From positions 1,721,501 through 1,785,500 of the forward strand of contig NZ_CP119968.1 in assembly GCF_032163395.1 (NCBI RefSeq): DNA of 64,000 bases. Direction: 5' to 3'. The notes beneath the pieces are model-generated. The model had not been told where the DNA came from. It saw only the letters and a program-made list of their open reading frames with translations, and did no database searches. Below, in pieces: positions 26,634 to 35,850 of the stretch (position 1 is the stretch's first letter; each line of letters opens with the position of its first letter). The stretch comes from Gloeocapsopsis dulcis (GTDB lineage Bacteria; Cyanobacteriota; Cyanobacteriia; Cyanobacteriales; Chroococcidiopsidaceae). The position numbers were made by a program, and so were the translations under genes.

Positions 26634-29237
26634 ATGTCGTCGCAGTACTTTGATACAGAAAATAGCCGCCACAGATCGTTTGAATTACCAGGGGCAAAAC
26701 CCCACTACAACCCAGATCGCCCTGGACAAGTAGAGCATATTTTCTTAGATCTAAATTTAGACATTCCTAATAAAAGTTATCAGGGAACTTGTGTTATTCA
26801 ACTTAAACCAATCCGCAATGGCATTGAAAGGTTGACGTTGGATGCAGTAAACCTCAATATCCAATCAGTACACGTTGACGAAACGCCGCAAGCTTTTGAA
26901 TATGATGGTTCGCAGTTGTCTATTCAACTTGGATCGCCAACAGTAGTCGGTGAAGTGATTAAGATTGCGATCGCCTACTCTGCAGAAAAACCCCAACGCG
27001 GTATTTATTTTATTACTCCAGAGCAACACTATCCCAATAAACCAACACAAGTTTGGACTCAGGGAGAAGATGAAGACTCGCGTTTCTGGTTTCCTTGCTT
27101 CGACTACCCAGGACAACTATCAACATCAGAAATTCGTGTCCGCGTTTCCAAACCTTATATTGCCATTTCCAACGGAAGGCTCATTGATACCGCAGAAGAC
27201 GGTGATACTAAAATTTACCACTGGTTACAAGAGCAAGTCCATCCTACTTATCTGATGACACTCGCGGTAGGAGATTTTGCCGAAATTCAAGACGAGTGGA
27301 ATGGTAAACCTGTCACCTACTACGTCGAAAAAGGGCGCGAAGAAGATGCACGGCGCAGCATGGGAAAAACGCCACGCATGATTGAATTTTTCAGCGAGAA
27401 GTATGGCTATCTTTACCCCTATCCGAAGTATGCGCAAGTTTGCGTTGATGACTTTATTTTCGGAGGAATGGAGAATACCTCCACAACTTTATTAACAGAT
27501 CGCTGCTTACTCGATGAACGTGCTGCACTTGATAACCGTAACACGGAAAGCTTAGTCGCCCACGAACTTGCGCATCAATGGTTTGGCGATCTTGTCGTCA
27601 TTAAGCATTGGTCCCATGCTTGGATTAAAGAAGGCATGGCTTCTTACTCTGAGGTAATGTGGACAGAACATGAGTATGATGCAGAGGAAGCGGCTTATTA
27701 CCGTTTACTCGAAGCGCGGAGTTACTTAGCAGAAGATAGCAGCCGTTATCGTCGTCCAATTGTTACCCACGTTTACCGCGAAGCCATTGAATTATACGAT
27801 CGCCACCTCTACGAAAAAGGTTCGTGTGTCTATCACATGATTCGTGCCGAATTGGGAGAAGAATTATTTTGGCAAGCAATTCATACGTTTGTTCAGGATA
27901 ATGCCCACAAAACGGTAGAAACCATTGACTTACTAAGAGCAATTGAGAAAGCATCTGGCAGAAATTTACTATTTCTCTTCGATCAATACGTCTATCGTGG
28001 TGGACATCCTGATTTTAAAGTTGCCTACGCTTGGGATGGAGACAGCAAGCTGGCTAAAGTTACAGTTACGCAAACTCAGGTAAAAGAAGGTTCAAACGGT
28101 ATTAGCAGCGATTTGTTTGATTTAAAAATTGCGATCGCATTTGGCTATCCCAATAACGAAGGATCATCTCCACAATTACAAACATTTGCTGTGAGGGTGC
28201 ATGAAAAAGAGCAGAGTTTCTACTTTCCTGTAGAACAAAAGCCGCAATTTATCAGTTTTGATCTTGGGAATAACTACTTAAAAACAGTAACCTTAGAGTA
28301 TCCATTACCAGAGTTGAAAGCACAGCTAGAATTCGATCCTGATCCAATTTCGCGAATTTACGCAGCAGAAGCTTTAGCAAAAAAAGGTGGATTAGAAGCC
28401 GTGAAAGCGCTTTCTCAAGCTTTAAAATGCGATCGTTTCTGGGGAGTCCGCGCCGAAGTTGCTAAACAACTCGCCCAAGTCAAACTCGATCAAGCTTTTG
28501 ATGGTTTAGTCGCAGGGTTAGAAGACGATCATCCCCTAGTTCGCCGTGCGGTGGTAGAAGCCCTCACTAATATCAAGACACGCGAGAGTTACAAAGCAAT
28601 CAAACCACTCGTAGAAAATGGCGATCCTAGCTACTACGTTGAAGCATCTGCGATTAAGGCGATCGGTACAATTGCAAGCGGATCGGTAGATGAGAAACCA
28701 AAAGAAGAAAAAGTGCTGAAACTGCTGAAATCGGTTTTAGAACAAAGATCAGGATGGAATGAGGTCGTTCGTGCAGGTGCGATCGCGGGTCTTAGTCAAA
28801 TGAAAACTTCTGAGTCAGCACTCGATCTCATCTTGGAATATACCAAACTAGGCGTACCCCAAGCACTACGACTCAGCTCAATTCGCTCCCTCGGTACGAT
28901 TTCCCCAGGGTTAAGCACGGTAAATCTCGAACGAGTTTTGCAGCAACTTGAAGAACTTTCCCGCGAATCATTCTTCTTAACTCAAGTCGCCGTTGTCAGC
29001 GCCCTAGGACAAATGGAAACTCCTAAAGCAATTGGAATCTTGCAAGCTTTGGCAAATCAAACTCCTGATGGACGAGTGCGGCGCATGGCTGAAGAAGCCG
29101 TATCGCGAGTACAAACTGCGGTTGGTACAGATCAAGGTGTTAAACAATTGCGTGAAGAACTCGATGCACTTAAACAACAAAATCAAGAACTCAGAAGTCG
29201 CTTAGAGAACTTGGAGGCTAAATCCTCGCAACAGTAA
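26634..29237 (+). CDS. M1-family aminopeptidase with C-terminal HEAT repeats
   Basis: An 867-residue zinc aminopeptidase. The exopeptidase motif GGMEN is near residue 279, and the zinc site is H310-E-L-A-H314 with E333 18 residues later in HAWIKEGMASYSE. The N-terminal beta domain and the catalytic thermolysin-like domain end about residue 450. From about 570 to 840 the protein has HEAT/PBS-type repeats (RIYAAEALAKKGGLEAVKAL, RAEVAKQLAQVKLDQAFDGL and others). A coiled coil at the end contains LREELDALKQQNQELRSRLE. No signal peptide is visible, so it is probably cytoplasmic and acts in peptide turnover. Confidence 0.92.
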   Translation: MSSQYFDTENSRHRSFELPGAKPHYNPDRPGQVEHIFLDLNLDIPNKSYQGTCVIQLKPIRNGIERLTLDAVNLNIQSVHVDETPQAFEYDGSQLSIQLGSPTVVGEVIKIAIAYSAEKPQRGIYFITPEQHYPNKPTQVWTQGEDEDSRFWFPCFDYPGQLSTSEIRVRVSKPYIAISNGRLIDTAEDGDTKIYHWLQEQVHPTYLMTLAVGDFAEIQDEWNGKPVTYYVEKGREEDARRSMGKTPRMIEFFSEKYGYLYPYPKYAQVCVDDFIFGGMENTSTTLLTDRCLLDERAALDNRNTESLVAHELAHQWFGDLVVIKHWSHAWIKEGMASYSEVMWTEHEYDAEEAAYYRLLEARSYLAEDSSRYRRPIVTHVYREAIELYDRHLYEKGSCVYHMIRAELGEELFWQAIHTFVQDNAHKTVETIDLLRAIEKASGRNLLFLFDQYVYRGGHPDFKVAYAWDGDSKLAKVTVTQTQVKEGSNGISSDLFDLKIAIAFGYPNNEGSSPQLQTFAVRVHEKEQSFYFPVEQKPQFISFDLGNNYLKTVTLEYPLPELKAQLEFDPDPISRIYAAEALAKKGGLEAVKALSQALKCDRFWGVRAEVAKQLAQVKLDQAFDGLVAGLEDDHPLVRRAVVEALTNIKTRESYKAIKPLVENGDPSYYVEASAIKAIGTIASGSVDEKPKEEKVLKLLKSVLEQRSGWNEVVRAGAIAGLSQMKTSESALDLILEYTKLGVPQALRLSSIRSLGTISPGLSTVNLERVLQQLEELSRESFFLTQVAVVSALGQMETPKAIGILQALANQTPDGRVRRMAEEAVSRVQTAVGTDQGVKQLREELDALKQQNQELRSRLENLEAKSSQQ

Positions 29238-29483
29238 GGAATTACATCTAAAGGGCTAAAGTCTTAACAGAGAATACTAACACCACAAACCACAAGAACT
29301 TTGTTTAATAACGAGTTAGTTGGCTTCGTTACGGGTGGTGGCAGTAATCATAGAAGATTTCTTGTGCAGCCTTCAGCCTTCCAAGCTAATTAGTTATGAG
29401 GTTTTTGTAGAGCAGTATTTCGATGCTGTCAATAGGCAATTAGAAGGTAAGTTATTGATTGGTTGTTACTCAGGGAATTGATT

Positions 29484-30014
29484 GTGGTTATCCATCAAAC
29501 CGGTTTAGCACGACGAATTTACCAAACGTCCAGAATTACTGGTTCTTTTCGCCTACGTTCAGGTGTGACTAGCCACGAGTATTTTGATAAGTATTTATTT
29601 GAGGCTGAACCCAAACTCTTACAGGATATCGCTCAAGCTCTCTTGCCATTGATTCCAAAGAATGCGGAGGTGCTTGCAGGATTAGAAATGGGCGGCATTC
29701 CTATTGCTACTGTTTTATCTCAAATGAGTGGGTTGCCAACGCTCTTTGTTCGTAAAACGGCAAAAGAGCACGGAACTTGCAAACTAGCTGAGGGAGGTTC
29801 TGTTCAGAGACGCTTGGTAATTGTCGAAGACGTTGTGACTTCTGGGGGACAAATTATAGAATCAGCGCGTGCCCTCAGACAGTCAGGTGCTGAGATTGTA
29901 GGGGTGCTGAGTGTCATTGATCGCGAAGCTGGTGGCGTGGATAATCTTTATAGGGAGAATCTGAATCTAAAGAGCTTGTTTACAATGACAGACTTGAAAA
30001 TGGCAGTGGCATAA
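29484..30014 (+). CDS. pyrE: Orotate phosphoribosyltransferase
   Basis: PyrE makes OMP from orotate and PRPP in pyrimidine synthesis. The frame opens at TTG 29463, but GTG 29484 follows AGGGA by seven bases and fits family length better (176 residues). Signature segments are LRSGVTSHEYFDKYLFEAEP and the PRPP loop LVIVEDVVTSGGQIIESA. The Lys-containing loop is VRKTAKEHGTCKLAEGG. The gene is read as stand-alone, without pyrF. Confidence 0.9.
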   Translation: MVIHQTGLARRIYQTSRITGSFRLRSGVTSHEYFDKYLFEAEPKLLQDIAQALLPLIPKNAEVLAGLEMGGIPIATVLSQMSGLPTLFVRKTAKEHGTCKLAEGGSVQRRLVIVEDVVTSGGQIIESARALRQSGAEIVGVLSVIDREAGGVDNLYRENLNLKSLFTMTDLKMAVA

Positions 30015-30151
30015 ATTCCGTTACACACTGATCGCATTAAGGATGGTTAGGTTTGAGAGGATTGCCTGCAGTGGGTGAATGGAGGCGTTAGCGAGCTTCG
30101 ATTCGGCTGGTTAGGGAGTTGTTTCGAGACGATCAGGTGGTGGTTGAACTA

Positions 30152-30823
30152 ATGGTGAAGGCAGTTCTTTTTGATTTAGATGGCACACTGCTCGATCGCG
30201 ATGCATCGATTGAACAGTTCATTACAACACAGTATGACAGGCTAACCGCTCACTTAAGTCATATTCTTAAAATCGACTACGTTACCAGATTTATCGAGCT
30301 AGACAATCGTGGTCATGTTTGGAAAGATAAGGTTTATCAAACTCTGGTTGCAGAATTTGAAATTGAAGGAATGAGTTGGCAGACGTTACTTGAGGATTAC
30401 GAAACACAGTTTCAGCTTCATTGCGTTCCATTTGATTTCCTCGTTGAGATGCTCAAGATGTTAAAACAGCAAGGCTACTTATTGGGTATCGTGACGAATG
30501 GATTGGGACAGTTTCAAACTCGTTCAATTGAAGGGCTAGGAATTCGAGATTACTTTGATGTCATTCTCATTTCTGAACTCGAGCAAGTTAGGAAACCGCA
30601 AGCAGAAATTTTTCAGAGAGCCATGACTCGGTTGGATGTATCAGCCTCGGATAGCGTTTTTGTTGGCGATCATCCTGAAGCGGACATTATGGGAGCAAAG
30701 AGGGCAAAGATGAGGGCAATTTGGAAACGCAGTTTGCATTGGCTGGAAGTCAATGAGGCAGATGCAATCATCAACGAACTGAGTGAAATACCTTTGATCC
30801 TTGAACAGTTCAGGGGTAATTGA
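30152..30823 (+). CDS. HAD-superfamily phosphatase
   Basis: The frame opens at 30119; I choose ATG 30152 so that the protein begins directly with the HAD motif MVKAVLFDLDGTLLDRD (223 residues). Motif II is IVTNG, motif III includes the Lys of VRKPQAEIF, and motif IV is FVGDHPEADIMGAKRA. A helical cap lies between motifs I and II. It belongs to the large class of phosphoglycolate-phosphatase-like or nucleotide-phosphatase-like enzymes, and the substrate cannot be told. Confidence 0.85.
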   Translation: MVKAVLFDLDGTLLDRDASIEQFITTQYDRLTAHLSHILKIDYVTRFIELDNRGHVWKDKVYQTLVAEFEIEGMSWQTLLEDYETQFQLHCVPFDFLVEMLKMLKQQGYLLGIVTNGLGQFQTRSIEGLGIRDYFDVILISELEQVRKPQAEIFQRAMTRLDVSASDSVFVGDHPEADIMGAKRAKMRAIWKRSLHWLEVNEADAIINELSEIPLILEQFRGN

Positions 30824-30878
30824 CAGCCAGCTAACAAGTCATTGGGCTGCAACTTCAAATTAGTCATAGGATCGCAGA

Positions 30879-31010
30879 TTACAATTCTAGCTCCCATGTT
30901 TCTCCTATCAAAGGATGAACAAAGCTGTCATGTTCTTGTTGATGAACTAGGTGAAACCCAACGACTTCATAGATACGCCGAGCAGCCAGCAACACATTTC
31001 CTTTTTTGAG
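30879..31010 (-). pseudogene. Remnant of a GNAT acetyltransferase C-terminus
   Basis: On the minus strand a frame ending at a TAA (30879-30881) reads ARRIYEVVGFHLVHQQEHDS and then FVHPLIGETWELEL. This closely resembles the end of GNAT acetyltransferases fused to MarR (the family ends in sequences such as GFRLVEEEPHHSFG with LVGQTWEL). Nothing upstream continues the acetyl-CoA-binding domain, and the frame then enters the neighbouring plus-strand gene. I read it as a decayed fragment. Confidence 0.6.
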
Positions 31011-31018
31011 TCGTATGA

Positions 31019-31363
31019 ATGTATTATCAGGGCATGAGCATCGATTTTGTGTTTGAGTCCGCGATTTTAGAAGTTGCTATCCTTGATGTTAAACCTGGTT
31101 TAGCCTCTGAATTTGAAACTGCTTTCAAAACAGCTTCAGCTATTATTGCTACTATGCCAGGATACATTTCTCACGAACTTCAACGCTGCCTGGAAACTGC
31201 GAACCGTTACATTCTATTGGTACGCTGGCAAACCTTAGAAGATCACACAGTTGGATTTCGACAATCCTCTCAATATCAAGAGTGGCGTTCCTTGCTGCAT
31301 CACTTCTATGAACCATTTCCAGTCGTAGAACACTACGCTGCCGTTCTACAAGTGGTAAGCTGA
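31019..31363 (+). CDS. Antibiotic biosynthesis monooxygenase (ABM)-domain protein
   Basis: A small 114-residue protein with a ferredoxin-like ABM fold: [21 protein letters not shown], the middle FQ/SSQYQEW-type helices and a closing [11 protein letters not shown] strand. ABM domains are found in haem-degrading or quinone-oxidising enzymes and in unknown dimers. Two starts in frame are possible, ATG 31019 and ATG 31034 (MSIDFVF). Its neighbours are remnants, so the context gives no functional clue. Confidence 0.75.
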   Translation: MYYQGMSIDFVFESAILEVAILDVKPGLASEFETAFKTASAIIATMPGYISHELQRCLETANRYILLVRWQTLEDHTVGFRQSSQYQEWRSLLHHFYEPFPVVEHYAAVLQVVS

Positions 31364-31391
31364 TAGTATAACTTTAAGTTATACCATTGCG

Positions 31392-31640
31392 ATGAAAACA
31401 GCTATCTCAATACCAAATAACCTCTTTGAGGCTGCTGAACACTTTGCAAAACGAATGGGACTATCCCGTAGCGAACTGTACGCTGTAGCGCTACGAGAGT
31501 ACTTACAAGCGCATCGCAGCGATCGCATTACACAGTTAGATGCTGTGTACACTGACATGGCAGCGGACGGCGAGGATGAGCGACTTGATCCGTTTTTTGT
31601 TCAACTACAAGCCCATACGTTACCAAAGGAAACTTGGTAA
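31392..31640 (+). CDS. CopG/RHH-type antitoxin (MazE-like)
   Basis: An 82-residue ribbon-helix-helix protein: KTAISIPNNLFEAAEHFAKR forms the strand and first helix, SRSELYAVALREYLQAHR the second. The acidic C-terminal tail (AADGEDERLDPFF) is typical of the toxin-wrapping part. It overlaps the following mazF-like start by one base (TAATG), the usual antitoxin-toxin arrangement, but the toxin is broken, so this antitoxin is orphaned. Confidence 0.85.
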   Translation: MKTAISIPNNLFEAAEHFAKRMGLSRSELYAVALREYLQAHRSDRITQLDAVYTDMAADGEDERLDPFFVQLQAHTLPKETW

Positions 31641-31770
31641 TGCAACGAGGTGAAATTTGGTGGGCAGAGTTACCAAAGATAAATCGTTTTTGATTGAACA
31701 GGTGAGTCAGATGAACAACGATATCATGTCAATGGTTGACGACAGTCTGCGGCTAGTTCTAGCATTATGA
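31640..31770 (+). pseudogene. Internally deleted MazF-type toxin gene
   Basis: ATG 31640 starts MQRGEIWWAELPKINRF and stops at TGA 31691. The reading frame changes there and the +2 frame continues as LIEQVSQMNNDIMSMVDDSL and ends RLVLAL at TGA 31768. These are the expected N-terminal strand and C-terminal helix of a MazF (RGEIWWA and VDDGLRLVL-type segments). About 65-75 central codons are missing. It is therefore a deletion-plus-frameshift remnant and should not be toxic. Confidence 0.88.
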
Positions 31771-32055
31771 GCTTCATGACAGCAGCCTAGCAAATCTTAG
31801 AAATGCATTATGAACTTCTTTAAGTCGCTAATCCACCTCTACCTGCTGGACTCTACCAAAGGCAAGATTGTAACCTTTCTTATTATTTATTTGTAGTTTT
31901 ATATACTATAGTTAAGAAAAAGATAAAGTTTAATGGTCAGTCTCAAAGTTAAATAACTGGCGGGCTTACCGGAAATCCTTATCTATAAATTGATTGATCT
32001 AAAAACACAATAATTAGGTCGCGTTAGCAACTACCGTAACTAGTATTACTAAAAG

Positions 32056-33807
32056 TTGCAACAATCAGTGATTCCAGTAAGAGAGGCAAATAAAGGCGTG
32101 GGTCAGTATCAACTTGCTCAGAATAACCGCCGTTACGATCCAGAAGCGATCGCACGTTACTATCGTTACCGCCCTTGGTTAGTATTTTGGCGGGCTTGTA
32201 CTATCATCTGGTGTTTTGCGGGATTTATCCTTGGTCTTTATTGGGACAAGTGGCAAAACAGAGAAGAACAGAACAAGTTTAAACGAGCAACGCAGTTACG
32301 GCAAATTCTGACTCACCTAGGACCTACATTCATTAAAGTTGGTCAAGCGCTTTCAACAAGACCTGACTTGATTCGTAAAGATTTTCTCGACGAACTGACC
32401 AAGCTGCAAGACCAGTTACCGCCCTTTGATAATGCGATCGCTTTCCGTACAATTGAAACTGAGTTAAATCGCTCAGTCCAAGACGTATACAGTGAAATTT
32501 CGCCACATCCTGTAGCAGCGGCAAGTCTTGGTCAAGTGTATCGCGCGCGGTTGCACAGTGGAGAAGAAGTCGCAGTTAAAGTACAACGTCCCAACCTCCG
32601 TCCTGTTCTGACGCTAGATCTTTACTTAATGCGATGGACAGCTGGTTGGATATCTCCTTGGCTACCACTAAATCTCGGTCACGATCTCAAAATGATTGTA
32701 GACGAGTTCGGCATCAAGTTATTTGAAGAAATTGATTATCTCAACGAAGCGCGTAACGCCGAAAAATTTGCCACAAATTTCCGTAACGATCTCCGCGTTA
32801 AAGTACCAGCCATCTACTGGCGGTTTACTGCTACTCGTGTCTTAACGCTTGAATGGATTCATGGATTTAAACTAACAGATACCCAAAGCATTCGCGAAGC
32901 AGGTTTAGACACAGACACATTAATCGAAATTGGCGTCACCGCAAGTTTACAGCAACTATTAGAGCATGGTTTCTTTCATGCCGATCCGCATCCAGGAAAC
33001 TTGTTTGCAATGCCTGATGGTCGGATGGCATACATCGACTTTGGCATGATGGATCAGTTGAGCGAACTTACGAAAGAAACTTTAGTTGATGCGATCATAC
33101 ATCTCATTAATAAAGACTATACAGAGTTAGCTGCTGATTTTGTCAAATTAGGATTTTTAACTCCAGATACGAATATTTGCCCAATTGTCCCAGCGCTAGA
33201 AACAGTACTTGGCGAAGCAATTGGTCAAAGTGTAGGAGACTTTAACTTCAAATCAGTTACCGATTCATTTTCGGAGTTGATGTATGATTATCCCTTCCGC
33301 ATTCCTGCACAGTTTGCCTTAATTATTCGTTCTTTGGTGACGCAAGAAGGAATCGCGCTGAGTCTGAACCCGAATTTTAAGATCGTCGAGGTATCGTATC
33401 CTTACGTCGCACGGCGACTACTCACGGGAGAAACACCACAACTGCGGCGACGGCTACTTAATGTATTGTTTAAAAATGGTAAATTCCAGTGGGAGCGACT
33501 AGAAGATCTAATTGCGATCGCCCAAGCTGACAAAAGATTTGACTTGCTACCAACTGCACAACTGAGTTTACAATACCTCCTCTCAGAAGAAGGCAAATTT
33601 CTGCGACAGCAACTACTAATAGCTTTAACTGAAGACGATCGTCTGCACACAGAAGAAGTTCAACGAATTTGGAATTTAGTCAAAGGTGAATTGCAGCCAA
33701 ATCGCATCTTAAATGTTGCGTTAGATGCGTTAACAGAGATCTCAAAAGAGAGAACAGCAGCAATCTTACCTGTAGTCAGTTTCGCCATTTTTCCTAAGAA
33801 AAAATAA
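32056..33807 (+). CDS. ABC1/AarF/UbiB-family atypical kinase
   Basis: A 583-residue ABC1 kinase. The family-specific KxGQ motif is in FIKVGQALSTRPDL; the Ala-rich loop is AAASLGQVYRA; the invariant lysine is VAVKVQRP. The catalytic site is HADPHPGNLF and YIDFGMM. An N-terminal membrane helix (FWRACTIIWCFAGFILGLY, about 38-56) suggests attachment to membrane. Cyanobacterial and plastid members regulate prenyl-lipids and plastoquinone. The first in-frame codon is TTG 32056; GTG 32068 or 32098 are alternatives and no ribosome site decides between them. Confidence 0.9.
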   Translation: MQQSVIPVREANKGVGQYQLAQNNRRYDPEAIARYYRYRPWLVFWRACTIIWCFAGFILGLYWDKWQNREEQNKFKRATQLRQILTHLGPTFIKVGQALSTRPDLIRKDFLDELTKLQDQLPPFDNAIAFRTIETELNRSVQDVYSEISPHPVAAASLGQVYRARLHSGEEVAVKVQRPNLRPVLTLDLYLMRWTAGWISPWLPLNLGHDLKMIVDEFGIKLFEEIDYLNEARNAEKFATNFRNDLRVKVPAIYWRFTATRVLTLEWIHGFKLTDTQSIREAGLDTDTLIEIGVTASLQQLLEHGFFHADPHPGNLFAMPDGRMAYIDFGMMDQLSELTKETLVDAIIHLINKDYTELAADFVKLGFLTPDTNICPIVPALETVLGEAIGQSVGDFNFKSVTDSFSELMYDYPFRIPAQFALIIRSLVTQEGIALSLNPNFKIVEVSYPYVARRLLTGETPQLRRRLLNVLFKNGKFQWERLEDLIAIAQADKRFDLLPTAQLSLQYLLSEEGKFLRQQLLIALTEDDRLHTEEVQRIWNLVKGELQPNRILNVALDALTEISKERTAAILPVVSFAIFPKKK

Positions 33808-33821
33808 ACTCGGAGTTTTTC

Positions 33822-34193
33822 ATGTACTATTTGCCAGAGCCACCATATTTTCTTATGATTGCAGGTTTATTCGTCTCACTGACTTCTGGTGCTGCTTTTG
33901 GTGCGACTTTAAAGCAAATTGTGCAAAACTGGTCAAGCGATCGCATTAGCAGTATGAGTTCGCAGTTACCCACCGTGTCGTTAGTTGTCCCATTTGTAGG
34001 CATCACTATGGGTGTGTACTTATTTCTATCTGCGGGTTTGGAAGTATTTGGCTTTCCAGGCTTGATGGCTTATGCAGTTGCTTTTCCGTTAACTTTGTTT
34101 GTTGGTATACTAATTTGGCGACAGTTGGGCAGTATGTTGACACTAGCCGAAAAAGAAGGCTTTGCAGCGATCGACATTGACAGTTGGCGTTAA
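33822..34193 (+). CDS. Small conserved membrane protein
   Basis: A 123-residue protein of unknown family with three hydrophobic segments (about 9-30, 50-72 and 78-98). The C-terminus EKEGFAAIDIDSWR is soluble. It lies 14 bp behind the ABC1 kinase stop, and GGAG precedes its ATG, so cotranscription is likely and it may be a membrane partner of the kinase. This is a guess from context. Confidence 0.75.
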   Translation: MYYLPEPPYFLMIAGLFVSLTSGAAFGATLKQIVQNWSSDRISSMSSQLPTVSLVVPFVGITMGVYLFLSAGLEVFGFPGLMAYAVAFPLTLFVGILIWRQLGSMLTLAEKEGFAAIDIDSWR

Positions 34194-34215
34194 TAATTTA
34201 AGGAGCGAGGAGTGT

Positions 34216-34268
34216 AGGGCTTTGCCCTTGAAGATAGGTTTTGTCTGTGTAGCTGCGGTTTCAACCGC
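34216..34268. repeat. Two adjacent hairpin repeats
   Basis: AGGGC-TTT-GCCCT (34216-34228) and GCGGTT-TC-AACCGC (34255-34268) form two short palindromes. Similar GCGGTTTCAACCGC units are a familiar dispersed type in cyanobacteria. They could act as a terminator for the small membrane protein. Confidence 0.65.
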
Positions 34269-34287
34269 TAAGCTATTTTCGATAACG

Positions 34288-35643
34288 TTAATTCAAGTGT
34301 TGGCTCAACTCTTGACGCAGGCGATAAAGAATCGTATTTGGTTCTACTTGCTCTAGTATTTCTTGAATAACGGTACTAGTTCCGAGTTGTCCCCAAGTGC
34401 AGCCGCGTTCTAAGTAAACTTGGGCAGCGTGTCCGACAATGTAAGAACCGTAACCTGCAATACTGCCTTGGGTGATCGCCGCACCAAAATAAGCAGTTAA
34501 GTTACCAGGGTTCTCACTACTAGTAACAGCAGCGGTACTTTTTCCCAAACCCAAAAATAAACCACTTCCGAGTTCAGCTAAGAGTAAACCTCCAGAACTT
34601 AATAAAATAGTTCGCAACAGCTTTGCGGCTTCATAGCCTGTCATCGGTAAACCATACACCTTTGCCAAAGAGCGAATCAACGCCAAGTCAGCAACAACAC
34701 CACCGAGTAAATCTAAAAACGCAATCGGATTAAGTGCCACTGCTAATGCTTTGTACTTGGTAAATTTCCAGATTAAATCTTCAGCTTCCTTTTGACGCAG
34801 TTCTACAGATTTGTGCGCAATTTCTGCTGTCGCTTCGCGGGCTTGGATTAAGGCATTTAAGGCTAAAAGCGATCGCCCTTCGCGATTGAGAATCCTTAAA
34901 ATTGCTTGCTGAAGTTCACTAATCTGTGGTGTTGGCGTTTCTAGTTCATGCGTCACCTTGCCATCAGCCCACTCTACACGAACTTCCATCGCTGCTGGTT
35001 CTGCTGCTACCATGACAATTTCATCAGGAGACATGACTTCGTGTCCCTGTGTTGCCAATTGCCGCAAATTGTGGTGAATTGCTTCGCGATCAGTATCAGG
35101 ATACAAATCAATTTTATTGAATACCAATATTAAAGGTTTTTGAGCTTGCCGCAACTTGCACAAAGCTTGATATTCAGTCCTAGTAATATCACCTGCAACG
35201 ACAAACAAAATCAAATCAGCTTGATGTGCGACATCCCGTGCCATTTGCGCGCGTATTTGTCCTTCAATTTCGTCTAATCCTGGCGTATCAATTAACTCGA
35301 CTTGGACTTTACCTTTCTCACTCGGAGTCCATCGCACCGAACGCGGGTATTGAGTTACACCATGCAGTGGCCCTGTTTGGAGAATTTTTTCTCCTATTAA
35401 TGCATTTAAAACCGCTGATTTACCCCGACTGACTAAACCAAACACCGCAATCCGAATGACATTTGAATCTAGCTTACTCAGTGCGGAATTTAATACTTCA
35501 ATTTCTGGTTTAACTAATCCTGAAAGTTCCCAACTTGCAGGCGATCGCCCTCCCAACTTACGCAAATGTGAATACCACGATAGCGCTTGCCGTAAGCTTG
35601 CCTTGGCACGGTTTAAATGAGACTCTTGTTGACTAGTACGCAC
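34288..35643 (-). CDS. Era/dynamin-like GTPase with DUF697-type membrane domain
   Basis: The 451-residue protein has all core GTPase motifs: G1 GLVSRGKSAV (a GxxxxGKS P-loop), G3 DTPGLDE in VQVELIDTPGLDEIEG and G4 NKID in LVFNKIDLY. A hydrophobic C-terminal half (LALIRSLAKVYGLPM, AKLLRTILLSSGGLLLAEL) resembles DUF697, which anchors GTPases to membranes. Such paired cyanobacterial GTPases are unnamed. A similar protein is next to it (35851-37368). Confidence 0.85.
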   Translation of the reverse strand: MRTSQQESHLNRAKASLRQALSWYSHLRKLGGRSPASWELSGLVKPEIEVLNSALSKLDSNVIRIAVFGLVSRGKSAVLNALIGEKILQTGPLHGVTQYPRSVRWTPSEKGKVQVELIDTPGLDEIEGQIRAQMARDVAHQADLILFVVAGDITRTEYQALCKLRQAQKPLILVFNKIDLYPDTDREAIHHNLRQLATQGHEVMSPDEIVMVAAEPAAMEVRVEWADGKVTHELETPTPQISELQQAILRILNREGRSLLALNALIQAREATAEIAHKSVELRQKEAEDLIWKFTKYKALAVALNPIAFLDLLGGVVADLALIRSLAKVYGLPMTGYEAAKLLRTILLSSGGLLLAELGSGLFLGLGKSTAAVTSSENPGNLTAYFGAAITQGSIAGYGSYIVGHAAQVYLERGCTWGQLGTSTVIQEILEQVEPNTILYRLRQELSQHLN

Positions 35644-35799
35644 TATAATTGATGACTCAGAGTGAGAACGAACGCGGCGAATCCATTTTTAATGAGAATT
35701 GACATGCTTCCGCTTTTTCTATCGTAAGCGATGTTCTAATTAACATCAGCTTGCAAGCAAAGCGCTTCTATCAAAAAGAATTTTATTAGCAATATTAGT

Positions 35800-35819
35800 A
35801 AGCCCACCTCCGTGGACTT
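35800..35819 (-). terminator. Terminator-like hairpin, near-copy of the one at 24622
   Basis: AAGCCCAC-CTCC-GTGGACTT can fold on the minus strand with one U:G pair. It lies downstream of the minus-strand GTPase gene ending at 35851, so it may end that transcript. Its sequence matches 24622-24639 at most positions. Confidence 0.65.
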
Positions 35820-35850
35820 AGTTTAGCTAGCAGCGAATTCATTTGCCAAG

